A DNA stretch of 64,000 nucleotides. It comes from Williamsia sterculiae (GTDB lineage Bacteria; Actinomycetota; Actinomycetes; Mycobacteriales; Mycobacteriaceae). A program made the translations under genes and the position numbers. Shown here piece by piece: positions 16,909 through 26,065 of the stretch. Every line of letters begins with the position of its first letter. Position 1 is the first letter of the stretch. The notes under the pieces are model-generated. The model ran no database searches, was not told the origin of the DNA, and saw nothing but the letters and a program-made list of their open reading frames with translations. The DNA lies in assembly GCF_900156495.1 (NCBI RefSeq), contig NZ_FTNT01000008.1:62001-126000 (forward strand), read 5' to 3'.

Positions 16909-19900
16909 TCAATCTTCCGTCTGTGTCATCCGAGCGAGCGCAGGTGTTAGCCCGTACGCGTCCGCGACGATCGCATCAGCTCTACTCACTAGCGTGTAGT
17001 AAGACTTTCTAGACCGTTCGACATCGTCCAGCACAGAATCAAAGTGTTGGAACAGTTCTTGACGTTGAGTGATAGTTGTGAATTCCTTGAGTGCCATCTC
17101 CAGCAATTTCCAATTCGCCCTACCCACCGCGTTTATCGCAATCCGAGGTTCGATACCAAACGAGGCCATAAGATACTTGGCGTACCCGTGAATCTTGCTA
17201 GATTCTGTGGCGAGAGCGGCTGTGATTTGATCTGCTAATTCCGCGAGTACACGATCGCAACCGGAAATCTCAACCGGCAACGGAAGCGCGCCTACCGTAC
17301 GGGCTTGGATCTCAGAAAAAACTGTTTTAGTCGACTTGTACTTCCGCCCATAGTAATGGTTAAGCACGGCCGAATTCATCAGAACCATGAGCGCCTTAAG
17401 GCTCAACGGTGGCGTGTCGGTTTTTGGGGTGACGACTATCAGGGTGTTAAGAGCGAAATACTGTTCGTTATCGTATGCCGCAATAATAGATACTCCAGTA
17501 CGCCTAAAGAACAACTTTTCATCTATTTCAAAAATATCTTTACGCTTACACGAGTGGATTCGCGACACATCGTATTCAAGCCAATTGCCCGTCCAGTCAA
17601 TCTTATACTTGTTGATGTTTCGGCCATCGAGAAGTTTGTAAAATTCGCCAGTTTGCGCAGGCTCATCTTTGATCGAGGCTTTACGGTCACCTTTAAGGGC
17701 AATGGCTTGGTTAATATTGTAATGCTTATCAATGGTAGTAGTCTTCTTTAATGAATCAATCGCGTCAGTCACAGCATCACCGCGCAGAGAAAAGACGTTG
17801 TTTCTTGCCCTGGCGTACGGGCGTTGATCGATAGCGCGAACAGGCGTCACTGTATTCGCGGTCTGAGCGACCACTTCAAAGAGCTCGGGTTTGCGACCAG
17901 GACTAATTGGGCGATTCTTGAGAAGCAGCGTAATATTCTCAACCACGGCATCCTCGAACTGCATCTCTGGGTATTCGACAATTTCCTCAATACGGCTACG
18001 ATTAATGATGATTTTTCTGGCTACTTTGTAGAATTCCTGCGTGAGAATTGTATTAGGGATAATGAAGCCGAGCCTGCCATCTTCACGCAGTAGGTCCAAG
18101 CCCAGAAGCGTAAAGAAAATAAAAGTGTTTAGTCGACCACCAGATGTCCCATAGCGGCCCACTAGATGCTCGCGTAGTTCTTCCGACTCCACACCCCCCT
18201 GCGACAGCTGCACATATGGAGGGTTACCCACGATTACGTCGAACCCAGGCTCGCGATTCTCACCAGCAAACTTCAGTTTCGTCGCAGGCTTCTCAGCCAT
18301 GATGTTCGGGAACTTTTCTGACCAATCAAACGGTGCGTCAGACGCGGCTGAGTCGTTCACGATCGAGTTGCCGCATTTAATGTTCTGGTCAAGCGACGTG
18401 AGCGGCTTGTTCTTGATCGCAGTCTGGAGCCAGAGGCTGAGCTTCGTGATCTCGACCGACTCTTCATTAAGGTCGACGCCATAAATGTTGTCTGACAAAA
18501 TGCTTCGAACGAAATCCTCTTGAGATGTCAACGTGCCACCCAGAATATCGTCAACTCGCTTGTTTTCAGCAAGGAGATAATTGAAGACACCTACGAGAAA
18601 AGCGCCACTGCCGCAAGCTGGGTCTAGTACTCGAATCGACTGGAGTACGTGCTGGTACTCGGTGTATGCTGCACGTTCGGCTTTCTCGAAGCTGGCATCC
18701 TTAGTCATACCCGAGAGATTGTGTTTCTTGAGTAACTCAGTCTCTTTGTCACGGAGATACTCACCGACTGTTGCGTTAACGATATACCTGACAATGTAGT
18801 CGCCGGTATAGAAAATCCCGTCCTTTTTTCGTCTTCCACGGCCAAGGGTGTCGTCTTCGCCGGTCGGGAGTTCACCGCCCGCCGCCTTTGCCTTAATCAT
18901 CTCAAGGTCGGTGACGGACTGCTCGAAAATGTGTCCCAGCACTGTAACCGTCAGGTCGTCTTTAAAATTGTAGCGAGAGCCAAGCTCCGCCAAGGCGCGT
19001 AGAGGCTGGTCCGGAATATCGAGGGCGTTCAGTTCAGGGTCATCAGCAAAGAGATCCCCACCGTATCCACTGGGGATGTCGAGATAGCCATGTCCGTGGC
19101 CGACGCGCCAGGACAGAGTCTTGAACTCTTCCCATAGTGAAGTGCCCTGCATCTGATCAGTATCTTTGAGCCACCGCGCGAGGGTATCCGCTCGCATCAG
19201 ATCGCCGTCCTCAGCAAAGCAGATGAAGACGAACCTGTCTATTATCGTCTGTGCTTTGGTGATTGCATCATCAAAGTGGTTTCGATAGCCTGAGTTGTTC
19301 CGCCAGATATCACGAAGAAGTTCGAGCCGTATGTCGCGGTACTCTTTGTAGAAATCCTTTCCAATTTCTAACTGCTCATGCCGAATCTCCGATAGTAGCG
19401 ACTCGGTCGACGATATGCCCGATGTTCTAACGAGGTTCTCGGCTTTAAGGAGGTAGTACCACTTCTTGAACCCGAGGTAGTCGTCGGCTGGGTCGACCAA
19501 GTCACGGAGCGTCCAGCGTTCGAAGTCCATTCGATTGTCGCTGTAAAGTCGAAACTCAAAGAAGTTTGTGACGATGACGAACGGACAGACGCGGTGAGCA
19601 GACTTGTAGTTGAACGCTTGTTGTACGGGACTCAGGTTGCCGTAGGTCGGCCCCTTCTGGGGCTTGTCTAGATCGGCGCTTGCGCGCTTGTACTCGACTA
19701 CCGCAGTGAGGTCTTCTGCGCCATTGACACGGATGATTCCATCAGGAAACTTGCCCTCCTGACCGACTTTCGGCTCGAACGTGCTGTGAGCGTCTGGCTT
19801 CAGCTTGTAACCAAGTACTTTTACAAACACATCCTCCGTGTAGCCACCTTCGCGCCCCTGCTCGGTATCTGTCTTCAAAGTGCCAGTGTCGTAGTCGAGG

Positions 19901-20031
19901 AGCCAGGCACGAAGAATATCTACGCGATCGATGATGTCAACCGTGCTGATCTCCTCAGCACGTTTCCTCAGCGCGGAAGGTGGGAACAAGTGGGCCACGT
20001 CAACACAGTAGTACCTCAATCGAGAAGCCAA
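16909..20031 (-). CDS. Type IIG restriction-modification enzyme (Eco57I-like)
   Basis: 1040 residues, a single chain with cutting and methylating activities. N-terminal PD-(D/E)xK-like nuclease: PDG at residues 96-98 and VVEYKR at 111-116. A helical connector (about 200-400) follows. The gamma-type N6-adenine methyltransferase has motif I DPACGSGAFL (470-479), motif IV NPPY (603-606) and IIYGVDLNEESVEITKLSL-like motif II (NIYGVDLNEES). The C-terminal part should be the specificity domain. Length and order are normal. Codon use in the 3' half is AT-richer than the flank, consistent with transfer. No separate methylase or specificity gene is nearby. Confidence 0.88.
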   Translation of the reverse strand: MASRLRYYCVDVAHLFPPSALRKRAEEISTVDIIDRVDILRAWLLDYDTGTLKTDTEQGREGGYTEDVFVKVLGYKLKPDAHSTFEPKVGQEGKFPDGIIRVNGAEDLTAVVEYKRASADLDKPQKGPTYGNLSPVQQAFNYKSAHRVCPFVIVTNFFEFRLYSDNRMDFERWTLRDLVDPADDYLGFKKWYYLLKAENLVRTSGISSTESLLSEIRHEQLEIGKDFYKEYRDIRLELLRDIWRNNSGYRNHFDDAITKAQTIIDRFVFICFAEDGDLMRADTLARWLKDTDQMQGTSLWEEFKTLSWRVGHGHGYLDIPSGYGGDLFADDPELNALDIPDQPLRALAELGSRYNFKDDLTVTVLGHIFEQSVTDLEMIKAKAAGGELPTGEDDTLGRGRRKKDGIFYTGDYIVRYIVNATVGEYLRDKETELLKKHNLSGMTKDASFEKAERAAYTEYQHVLQSIRVLDPACGSGAFLVGVFNYLLAENKRVDDILGGTLTSQEDFVRSILSDNIYGVDLNEESVEITKLSLWLQTAIKNKPLTSLDQNIKCGNSIVNDSAASDAPFDWSEKFPNIMAEKPATKLKFAGENREPGFDVIVGNPPYVQLSQGGVESEELREHLVGRYGTSGGRLNTFIFFTLLGLDLLREDGRLGFIIPNTILTQEFYKVARKIIINRSRIEEIVEYPEMQFEDAVVENITLLLKNRPISPGRKPELFEVVAQTANTVTPVRAIDQRPYARARNNVFSLRGDAVTDAIDSLKKTTTIDKHYNINQAIALKGDRKASIKDEPAQTGEFYKLLDGRNINKYKIDWTGNWLEYDVSRIHSCKRKDIFEIDEKLFFRRTGVSIIAAYDNEQYFALNTLIVVTPKTDTPPLSLKALMVLMNSAVLNHYYGRKYKSTKTVFSEIQARTVGALPLPVEISGCDRVLAELADQITAALATESSKIHGYAKYLMASFGIEPRIAINAVGRANWKLLEMALKEFTTITQRQELFQHFDSVLDDVERSRKSYYTLVSRADAIVADAYGLTPALARMTQTED

Positions 20032-20044
20032 ACCAATGACGTCG

Positions 20045-20422
20045 CTATCCGTGGGTGTCCTTGACCGGTCTCAACACCCAAGCTGGCACCCAGTGCGTCA
20101 CCTGCTCCTCCCACACGCCCGCAGCGACCGTGTACGTGACCCGGCCGTACCAGTGCCCCCACTCCGACAGATGCCAGCCCGTGAGCACCCCGGTCACGAC
20201 CTTGTCGACCTGCAAGCCCTTCGGGTGGTAGCGACCCGAGTGATGCGCAACCCGCGGGTATAGCGCACCCAAGTCGATGAGGACCGCCTTGTGCCCGACC
20301 TTGTAGAACACCTTGCGGCGCGGTTGGCCGAGGTCTCCCTTGATCGGTGGCATCTCCACACCACCACAGTAGAACATGCGTTCGATCCGGCGTATCGTCT
20401 TGACTGCTGGGCGTGACCGCAC
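20045..20422 (-). CDS. Phage-type hypothetical protein
   Basis: Up to 125 residues; conserved-looking core RKVFYKVGHKAVLIDLGALY and HPKGLQVDKVVTGVLTGWHL, then HWYGRVTYTVAAG. The pattern of aromatic beta-strands suggests a small beta-barrel. The start is unclear: ATGs at 20422, 20377 and 20353 are all possible and none has a clear ribosome-binding site. It ends 13 bases before the restriction-enzyme start, so the two may be co-transcribed. Confidence 0.6.
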   Translation of the reverse strand: MRSRPAVKTIRRIERMFYCGGVEMPPIKGDLGQPRRKVFYKVGHKAVLIDLGALYPRVAHHSGRYHPKGLQVDKVVTGVLTGWHLSEWGHWYGRVTYTVAAGVWEEQVTHWVPAWVLRPVKDTHG

Positions 20423-20561
20423 GGAACGAGGGAAGCGGGACGCGTGGGAACGCCCAGCCCGACTTTCCGTGGCCAGCTGTTAGCAAGCCGGTAACACGGC
20501 TTACCACCCTCGGCGATAGTCAGGCGATCAGCGACGAACGAATCGACGGGAGTCCACTTCA

Positions 20562-21689
20562 GTGAGCCACGTTCCACCAGGTGGGCCGCCACCTTTTCCG
20601 GCCCAACCTTCGCCCGCCAAGTCGTCGAAGCGCTGGATATGGATTCTGATCTCACTGGTTGTCGTACTGGCGATCTGCTTCGTCGCTCTTGCTACCTATG
20701 TCCTAACCCGTCCTGGCAAGGGCGTCGAGTGGACAGGGTTTCCGAGGCACCAAGTGTGCGAGCGGTTGAGTGAACAAGACGACAAAGGAGTAGACAAGAA
20801 TCATTACGTCGATGGAGAAGTGCCGGACGACGTTCGTGCAATATCAGCAGACATCGAGTACCTCGGCGACAGGCGCATCAGGATTACCGTCGCCTTCGCC
20901 GGTGCCCCCCACCCCGTACGCCAGGTGCCACTCCCCGGTGACCTTCGCGCGAACCCGACGATGATTGATCAACCAGGTGCGTTTGGCTTTGACTTGCAGC
21001 TTGCACCTCGTGGTCCAGTCGAGCAGCAATCACTTATTGGATTCTCCGCAAACTCTGACGGCAGTTGGGAGGGAGTCGAATTCACCGATTATCTAGAGGA
21101 CGAGAGCAAGTCCGGACCGGCGGACGCTGAGTACCGTGGCAACACGTTCGCGCTAACTGCAGACCTCTCGCCGTACAAGACGATTCCGGCAGGCGCAGAA
21201 TTTAAACCTTCGGTTCTCGTAACGACCCACCGATACAACCGCGCTCTGAATCCCGGCGAGGACACATCGAGTTGGACCCCGTTCTTCGACTACCCCACCC
21301 GTCGCTGCACTGACGGCAGTGCCACTGACACCAGCGACTCGCCAGCCTCGTCCAACACCTCCAGCACCGGTGCGTACCCCGACATGGACAGCCAGGGATT
21401 CCGCAACTCCCATGCGTCTTGCGATAGCGGAGACGCACCAGTCATGACGGGCCGCACCGCGAAGTCGCAGGTTGTCATCTGCCAAAGCAGCCCACAGACC
21501 TTCTACTACCGCGGTGTGCGGTTGAGCGATGACGCTCCCAGTGAGTTCAACGGTGCGCAGCCACTCAACGACACGTACGAGGTGGCGAACGGGTACACCA
21601 CATATTCCGTGTCCCCTCAGCGCTTGTACATCAGCTCCGGAGGTGACGTCTTAGCCAACGAACCAATGCTCGAGTTCCGTGGCCAGTAG
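20562..21689 (+). CDS. Membrane-anchored exported hypothetical protein
   Basis: 375 residues. A Pro-rich cytoplasmic tail (MSHVPPGGPPPFPAQPSPAK) precedes one transmembrane helix (residues about 26-48, WILISLVVVLAICFVALATY). The rest is an extracytoplasmic beta-rich region (DIEYLGDRRIRITVAFAGAP; PAGAEFKPSVLVTTHRYN), a Ser/Thr linker, and a C-terminal Cys-containing domain. This type of cargo lipoprotein-like protein is frequent in mycolata mobile elements; function unknown. Confidence 0.8.
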   Translation: MSHVPPGGPPPFPAQPSPAKSSKRWIWILISLVVVLAICFVALATYVLTRPGKGVEWTGFPRHQVCERLSEQDDKGVDKNHYVDGEVPDDVRAISADIEYLGDRRIRITVAFAGAPHPVRQVPLPGDLRANPTMIDQPGAFGFDLQLAPRGPVEQQSLIGFSANSDGSWEGVEFTDYLEDESKSGPADAEYRGNTFALTADLSPYKTIPAGAEFKPSVLVTTHRYNRALNPGEDTSSWTPFFDYPTRRCTDGSATDTSDSPASSNTSSTGAYPDMDSQGFRNSHASCDSGDAPVMTGRTAKSQVVICQSSPQTFYYRGVRLSDDAPSEFNGAQPLNDTYEVANGYTTYSVSPQRLYISSGGDVLANEPMLEFRGQ

Positions 21690-22004
21690 ACCCGGACGTC
21701 TATGGCTTCGCGACTACGGCAGTAGACCCAGGCTTCAACTAAGGCGCGCTTTGCCACACTAAATCCGATTCAGGACAATGGTCCCCGGCAGTCCTTGTAG
21801 ATGCGAGGGGTCTCTGCGAGGGCTGCCGCATGCTTGCTTCGGGACGACAGGACCGCGGATGCCCCATGGACTGAGTGAGAGCTCCACGACCGCCGTACAG
21901 GCCGCAAGCGCGTGAGTAGGCGTCGAGCTGGACTACGAGGCGGCATTCGTCATTGCAGTCGCTCTGACGCGCTTACACGTCGCGAGGGAGGCACCAAGAC
22001 CGAC
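21690..22004. other. Gene-free interval
   Basis: 315 bases between two plus-strand genes. I find no convincing ORF, tRNA, strong hairpin with a T-run or clear promoter here. A GGGAGG at about 21985 lies rather far (about 14 bases) from the ATG at 22005. Confidence 0.5.
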
Positions 22005-22349
22005 ATGAGACGCTTCGAACAGTCCTGGACATTCAACCCGCCCGACTTCAGAAGGCCACAGTCGTACCGGGTCATCGTCGGCACGCGCCCCGGCGGCGGA
22101 CGCAATGGTCGAATCGCAACGCTGCGATCCCCTCGTGAGACCCGCGAGTGGCTCGAAGCGACCCGTAACCTGACAATCGGTCCGCACATCACCCACCTCT
22201 ATGTCACCTACCGCGGCTACTGGGGACCGAGCGTCCCCTACGAAGAGCGAATGCAAGTCGGTGGATGGAACCGCGGGCTTCGGTGGAACAGGTTTGAACC
22301 CTGGCTCGACCGCTGCCTGTGGGCCGGCAAACCGCCGCTAGTGAACTAG
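22005..22349 (+). CDS. Hypothetical protein (114 aa)
   Basis: Start ATG 22005 (MRRFEQSWTFNPPDF) was chosen over an upstream alternative start at 21912 because the protein-like sequence begins here. It contains YRVIVGTRPGGGRNGRIATL and ITHLYVTYRGYWGPSVPYEE, aromatic-rich strands, and ends in a Trp-rich helix (WNRGLRWNRFEPWLDRCLW). No family is recognised. It converges, with a 4-base overlap, on the ankyrin gene. Confidence 0.55.
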   Translation: MRRFEQSWTFNPPDFRRPQSYRVIVGTRPGGGRNGRIATLRSPRETREWLEATRNLTIGPHITHLYVTYRGYWGPSVPYEERMQVGGWNRGLRWNRFEPWLDRCLWAGKPPLVN

Positions 22350-22744
22350 TGCCGCGCGGCCAACCACTCGCGCAGCTCAGTCCCGCCGACGTCAAACAGG
22401 AGTTGCTCGGCAGTGACCCCGTTCCGCGCCGCAGCCCGCAGGCTCGCGCCAGCCTCGACGAGCTCCCCGATCATGGCGACCTGACGGTCGAGCGGGCAGC
22501 CGGCCAGCATGAAGATTGGGGTCAACCCGGCGGTGTTTCGGCGATTAATCGACGCCTCGGCCGCGATCAGCACCCGCACCACGTCAAGGTGGCCTTGCTG
22601 AACCGCCGCGTGCAGCGCGGTCATGCCCTCTGCGTCGGTGATGTTCGGGTCAACTGCCCCCTGAGACAGCAGCTCATAAATCTCAGCTGACTCGCCGTAG
22701 TACGCGAGCGAGATCAGTGACGACAGCTTGGACTGATCAGCCAC
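22346..22744 (-). CDS. Ankyrin-repeat protein, putative immunity factor
   Basis: 132 residues with three to four ankyrin repeats (EGMTALHAAVQQGHLDVVRV; TAGLTPIFMLAGCPLDRQ; RNGVTAEQLLFDVGG). It overlaps the neighbouring ankyrin gene by 8 bases and both follow a type VII secretion toxin. Ankyrin proteins are an established class of immunity proteins in polymorphic toxin loci. The assignment here rests on position, not on demonstrated binding. Confidence 0.8.
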   Translation of the reverse strand: MADQSKLSSLISLAYYGESAEIYELLSQGAVDPNITDAEGMTALHAAVQQGHLDVVRVLIAAEASINRRNTAGLTPIFMLAGCPLDRQVAMIGELVEAGASLRAAARNGVTAEQLLFDVGGTELREWLAARH

Positions 22745-23153
22745 GTGGTGGGTGCTCAGCGAAGATCTCCTTCATCTGCTCATTGACCATGGTGTCGACG
22801 ACCTCACGGGGTGAGCGGTCATGGTTGTTCTTCAAGTCAGGATCCGCGCCGCGGTCGAGCAACTCACGCATCGCGATCCACTTCCCGTCACCGCCCTTGC
22901 TGCTACTGAAAACTGAGTTCCACAGCGGGGTGTTGCCATTGCGCGTGTCACGAACGTCCACCTCGGCCCCGGCGTCCAAGAGGATCTTCACGACTTCGCC
23001 TTTGGCCTCCTGTGCTGCGAACGACAGCGGCGTGAACCCGACGTCGTCGCGGGCATTGACGTCCGCACCGTCAGCCAGAGCTTCGCGAACCTTATCCGCC
23101 TCACCTTCGAGCGCGTAGTAGTGCAGCGGGATGCGGCCCATCCGGTCAGCCAT
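22737..23153 (-). CDS. Ankyrin-repeat protein, putative immunity factor
   Basis: 138 residues from ATG 23153, which has AAAGGGTG seven bases upstream; the TTG two codons earlier is too close to that site. Repeats: GRIPLHYYALEGEADKVREA, DDVGFTPLSFAAQEAKGEVV, RNGNTPLWNSVFSSSKGG and a last DRSPREVVDTM. It begins 16 bases after the toxin stop. It most likely binds and neutralises the toxin nuclease domain in the producing cell. Confidence 0.85.
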   Translation of the reverse strand: MADRMGRIPLHYYALEGEADKVREALADGADVNARDDVGFTPLSFAAQEAKGEVVKILLDAGAEVDVRDTRNGNTPLWNSVFSSSKGGDGKWIAMRELLDRGADPDLKNNHDRSPREVVDTMVNEQMKEIFAEHPPRG

Positions 23154-23169
23154 GCTCAATCACCCTTTG

Positions 23170-24495
23170 CTATTTCTCACGTGGAACCTCGTAGGCGTGG
23201 CTTCTATTCGCAGCGGGATCCTCGATCTCGTACAGGTCTGGGTTGTTCTCGTACTCAACCAGCTCCTGTCGCGTCCATCCCTCTTCCCGAGCCTTCTCGA
23301 CGATCCGCCAATGCTCCATACCTGGCTTATGTCCGTAGTCAAACGGGCCATCTTTCGGTATCACCGCACCAGTGTTGGGATCAATGAAGTCGCCATCGGC
23401 GTTGGTGAGGCCTTCGTCCCGCGCGTTCTGCTTAATTTCCTCTTTCGTGCTGTTGCGCAGCTTGACCCGGCGTTTGGTGACATCGTAGGCACCGCTGTCT
23501 CCGGTGGCATCCACTGCGTTGTACTGCGCGGCAATGGGCGATGCACCAGCGAGTTCCTGTATGCCTTGCAGACCCACAGCACCCGGATTAATCGCTGCGA
23601 CCGCTCCAGCCCCACCCAACCCGGCCGCGGCACCGAGCAGCGCGTCGAGGATCGTCATGGCCCGTGTAGCAGCCAGGGTCATTGCTCCCGCGCTACCGCT
23701 GACGCCGGCCGCAGCACCGACACCGACCGTGACGAAGGCCAACAACACGCCCGTTGCGATCGCGGCTAGTGCCAGCTCGACGAGGTGCTTGACCTCGTTG
23801 TTCAGCTGGTCATGAGCTTGCGTCACTGCGTGCGAATAGGCGTCAGCCGCCTTCCCCACTGCATCCATGTTGTCCGCGATTTGATTGACCGCGGTGACAA
23901 GATTGCTGCCGTTGGTGTTGATCTGACCAGCTTCGGGAACCGACTGGCCGCCCATCGTGGCGTTGATGGGCCCCATAGCCGACGCCGCCGAGCGGAAGGC
24001 GCTAGCCGCGTTCTCCCAGGCGGTGCCGACCTGCGAGAGCCGATCCGTGTCCGCGTTGGGCCAAATCTTGCCGCCGATGTAGGAACGCAGCGTCTCCCAC
24101 CAACCGGGATCCTTGTTCGCTCCGCCGAGCACGCTGGGAACATTGGGCGACAGGAAGGTCGACGACATCCAGTCAGGCACGGCACGGTCAGCCTGTTCCT
24201 TGGCCGGGTCGACCTGATTGGCGTTCTTGTAGTTGAACGCTGACTGCTGGAGTAGATCGTGCATGCCACCGGTGGCGTTGATGACCATGGTCATGCCATC
24301 AAGCGCTGACCGGGCTGCCGGGTCGTAGGTCTTTGCGAACGCCTGTCCGGGATCATCCGAGCCAGCGCAGCCGCCCGCGCCAGACAGCGCCGACTTCAGC
24401 TGCTTCGCCGCAGCTTCCAGCGCCTCCTTCTGGCCGTTGTAGCCGTCAGCCGCGTCCTGGAACACCCCGCGCCGGAACTTGATGGGCGGGCTCAC
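23170..24495 (-). CDS. ESX/type VII-secreted nuclease toxin (GH-E-like)
   Basis: 441 residues from GTG 24495, which overlaps the preceding WXG100 stop as GTGA. The N-terminal helical region (KFRRGVFQDAADGYNGQKEA to about residue 270) resembles WXG/LXG-type secretion domains. A hydrophobic Ala/Gly-rich segment (about 275-345) could be a membrane-translocation region. The last ~75 residues contain DFIDPNTGAVIPKDGPFDYG, then HKPGMEHWR and ANRSHAYE, the layout of the HNH-related GH-E nuclease toxins. Predicted activity is DNA or RNA cleavage in a competitor. Reading upstream to 24654 would only add a shadow of the previous gene. Confidence 0.82.
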   Translation of the reverse strand: MSPPIKFRRGVFQDAADGYNGQKEALEAAAKQLKSALSGAGGCAGSDDPGQAFAKTYDPAARSALDGMTMVINATGGMHDLLQQSAFNYKNANQVDPAKEQADRAVPDWMSSTFLSPNVPSVLGGANKDPGWWETLRSYIGGKIWPNADTDRLSQVGTAWENAASAFRSAASAMGPINATMGGQSVPEAGQINTNGSNLVTAVNQIADNMDAVGKAADAYSHAVTQAHDQLNNEVKHLVELALAAIATGVLLAFVTVGVGAAAGVSGSAGAMTLAATRAMTILDALLGAAAGLGGAGAVAAINPGAVGLQGIQELAGASPIAAQYNAVDATGDSGAYDVTKRRVKLRNSTKEEIKQNARDEGLTNADGDFIDPNTGAVIPKDGPFDYGHKPGMEHWRIVEKAREEGWTRQELVEYENNPDLYEIEDPAANRSHAYEVPREK

Positions 24496-24791
24496 GGCCA
24501 CATCCCGCGATTGGTCTCGACCGCCTTGGAGTAGTTGCCGTGGGCAGTACGGCAAGCCGCGGACACCTTGTCGAGGCCATCGCGCATCTCTTCGATCGAC
24601 TGATCCCAACGATCCTGGAAGTCGGCGTGACCGGTAGCGCCCAACCCCTGCCACTGCGCGTGCAGCTTGGCGATTCGGCTCTGAATGTCCTCGGCGATGC
24701 CGGCGACCTTGTCGTTGAACGTGTCCATCGACTGCACCAGCTCGTCGAGCTCGTTCAGCGTGACGTCGAAGTCATCCCCACCCGTGGTCAT
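24492..24791 (-). CDS. WXG100 (ESAT-6-like) protein
   Basis: 99 residues, two helices joined by the turn HAQWQGLGATGHADF (W-x-G at about residues 46-48), the hallmark of WXG100 proteins. These dimerise and guide effectors to the EccC ATPase of type VII secretion. It overlaps the upstream WXG100 gene (ATGA) and the toxin gene (GTGA), so the three are made together. No secretion-machine genes are in the window; the host must supply them. Confidence 0.88.
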   Translation of the reverse strand: MTTGGDDFDVTLNELDELVQSMDTFNDKVAGIAEDIQSRIAKLHAQWQGLGATGHADFQDRWDQSIEEMRDGLDKVSAACRTAHGNYSKAVETNRGMWP

Positions 24792-25123
24792 GGCAGGTTG
24801 AGCATTCCGCCGGACTCGCCACCGATCGACTGGAAGTTCGATGCATTCTCGTGGTCACGATTGGCGTAGGACTGGCGGATCTCCGACAGGATGTCGCTGC
24901 TCTCTTGCAGGGACTTCAGCACCTCATTGAAGCCATCAAGCCAGGTCTCGTAGCCGTCCTTGACCTTCGACGCCAGATGTCCCGTCCAGCTGCCGAGCAT
25001 GACGTCGTTGGCCTCTTTGTCGACGGCCTTCTTGCCGTTCGTGATGTCGTCATATGCCTTGGCGACGAACTGGGCAGCCTGGTCCAACTCGTTGAGTTCG
25101 ACGTTCAGATCGCCACTGGTCAT
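24788..25123 (-). CDS. WXG100 (ESAT-6-like) protein
   Basis: 111 residues with helix-turn-helix hairpin and the motif MLGSWTGHLASKVKDGYETW (W-x-G). The C-terminal tail after YANRDHENASNFQSIG may carry the secretion signal, although a clean YxxxD/E is not obvious beyond YANRD. It is the first gene of the toxin operon; its partner lies directly downstream. Confidence 0.87.
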   Translation of the reverse strand: MTSGDLNVELNELDQAAQFVAKAYDDITNGKKAVDKEANDVMLGSWTGHLASKVKDGYETWLDGFNEVLKSLQESSDILSEIRQSYANRDHENASNFQSIGGESGGMLNLP

Positions 25124-25239
25124 GCCCGGCAGACTACAACAGCCTGCAGGTTCTTAAGCGGTGCACATAGGTCGAATGAATGACGCGACTAAACGGCCAA
25201 TTCCGGTATGTCTCATTCGGCCGTTTTTGTGTCGTGCGT

Positions 25240-26065
25240 TCAGATGAACAGGTGCCAGCCCCCAGTCGACCAGTTCTTGAGCGGCGGGTCACGGTCGATG
25301 TCGACGTAGGACAGGCTCTTGCCGCGGTAACGCTTGTCGAGGGTGTCGTCGATCGTGCCGTGGAACCGCCAACGCGATGGTGTGTCACCGGCTTGTTCCC
25401 ACGACTCAGCCCGGAAGACGGCGCGAATCAGGCCGGCATGAACGATGAACACGGGCAAGTTCGGAATAGCCACGGCATGTCGTGCCGTCCACCACCCTGC
25501 GTAATGAGCGTAGATCTCATCGTTCGATGCCGACTTGAGCACGGGGTTCGTCGACACCAGCACAACGAACGGTCGCTCGATCTCACCGGCCGGGCTTGCC
25601 GCGAACTGTCGGATCGTCTCCTCGATCGGTTCGACGATGAACTTCGCCCGAGGTGTGGCCGCCCATGATGTTGGTCAGTACTGGGTTATCCAGGTCTCGC
25701 TCGATGAGCCGAAACGCCGAGATGAGCACCTGCTCGAACTGAAACGCCTGCTTGTCAGGTGACTCCGCCGGTGCGATGTTCGGCCGCAGAATGTAGTGCT
25801 GCACCTGCTCGCCAGCGTCGTAGATCTCGTTGATCCGCTTGTTCTTCGCCGACGTGACCTTCGCGGAGTCGCGCTCGACACCATCCTCGACAAGCTGAGA
25901 CTCCCCCATGGCAACCCACACGTGGCTGTAGACGCGGTCTCCCCTGCCCTTGCCGATGTAGAAGATCGACTGGTCGCGAGGGTCACGCAGGGCATAGACG
26001 TAGACACCCAGCTTCTCTGCGACACCGGGAGGGAATGTCTCGGGGAGGGCAGCACGTACTGTCAC
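25240..26065 (-). pseudogene. LEM-3-like GIY-YIG nuclease, frameshifted
   Basis: The first frame starts at GTG 26065 (GTGA overlap with the upstream lipoprotein) and carries the GIY-YIG signature: LGVYVYALRDPRDQSIFYIG then KGRGDRVYSHVW. At about 25,642 the frame must skip one base. The +1 frame continues as FIVEPIEETIRQFAASPAGE and VLVSTNPVLKSASNDEIYAH, then YAGWW and RAVFRAESW, the normal C-terminal part of this family, ending at 25240. Unshifted, the frame ends in an unrelated tail at 25583. This is a single-base indel, real or a sequencing error. The combined length of about 275 residues is normal for the family. Confidence 0.8.
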
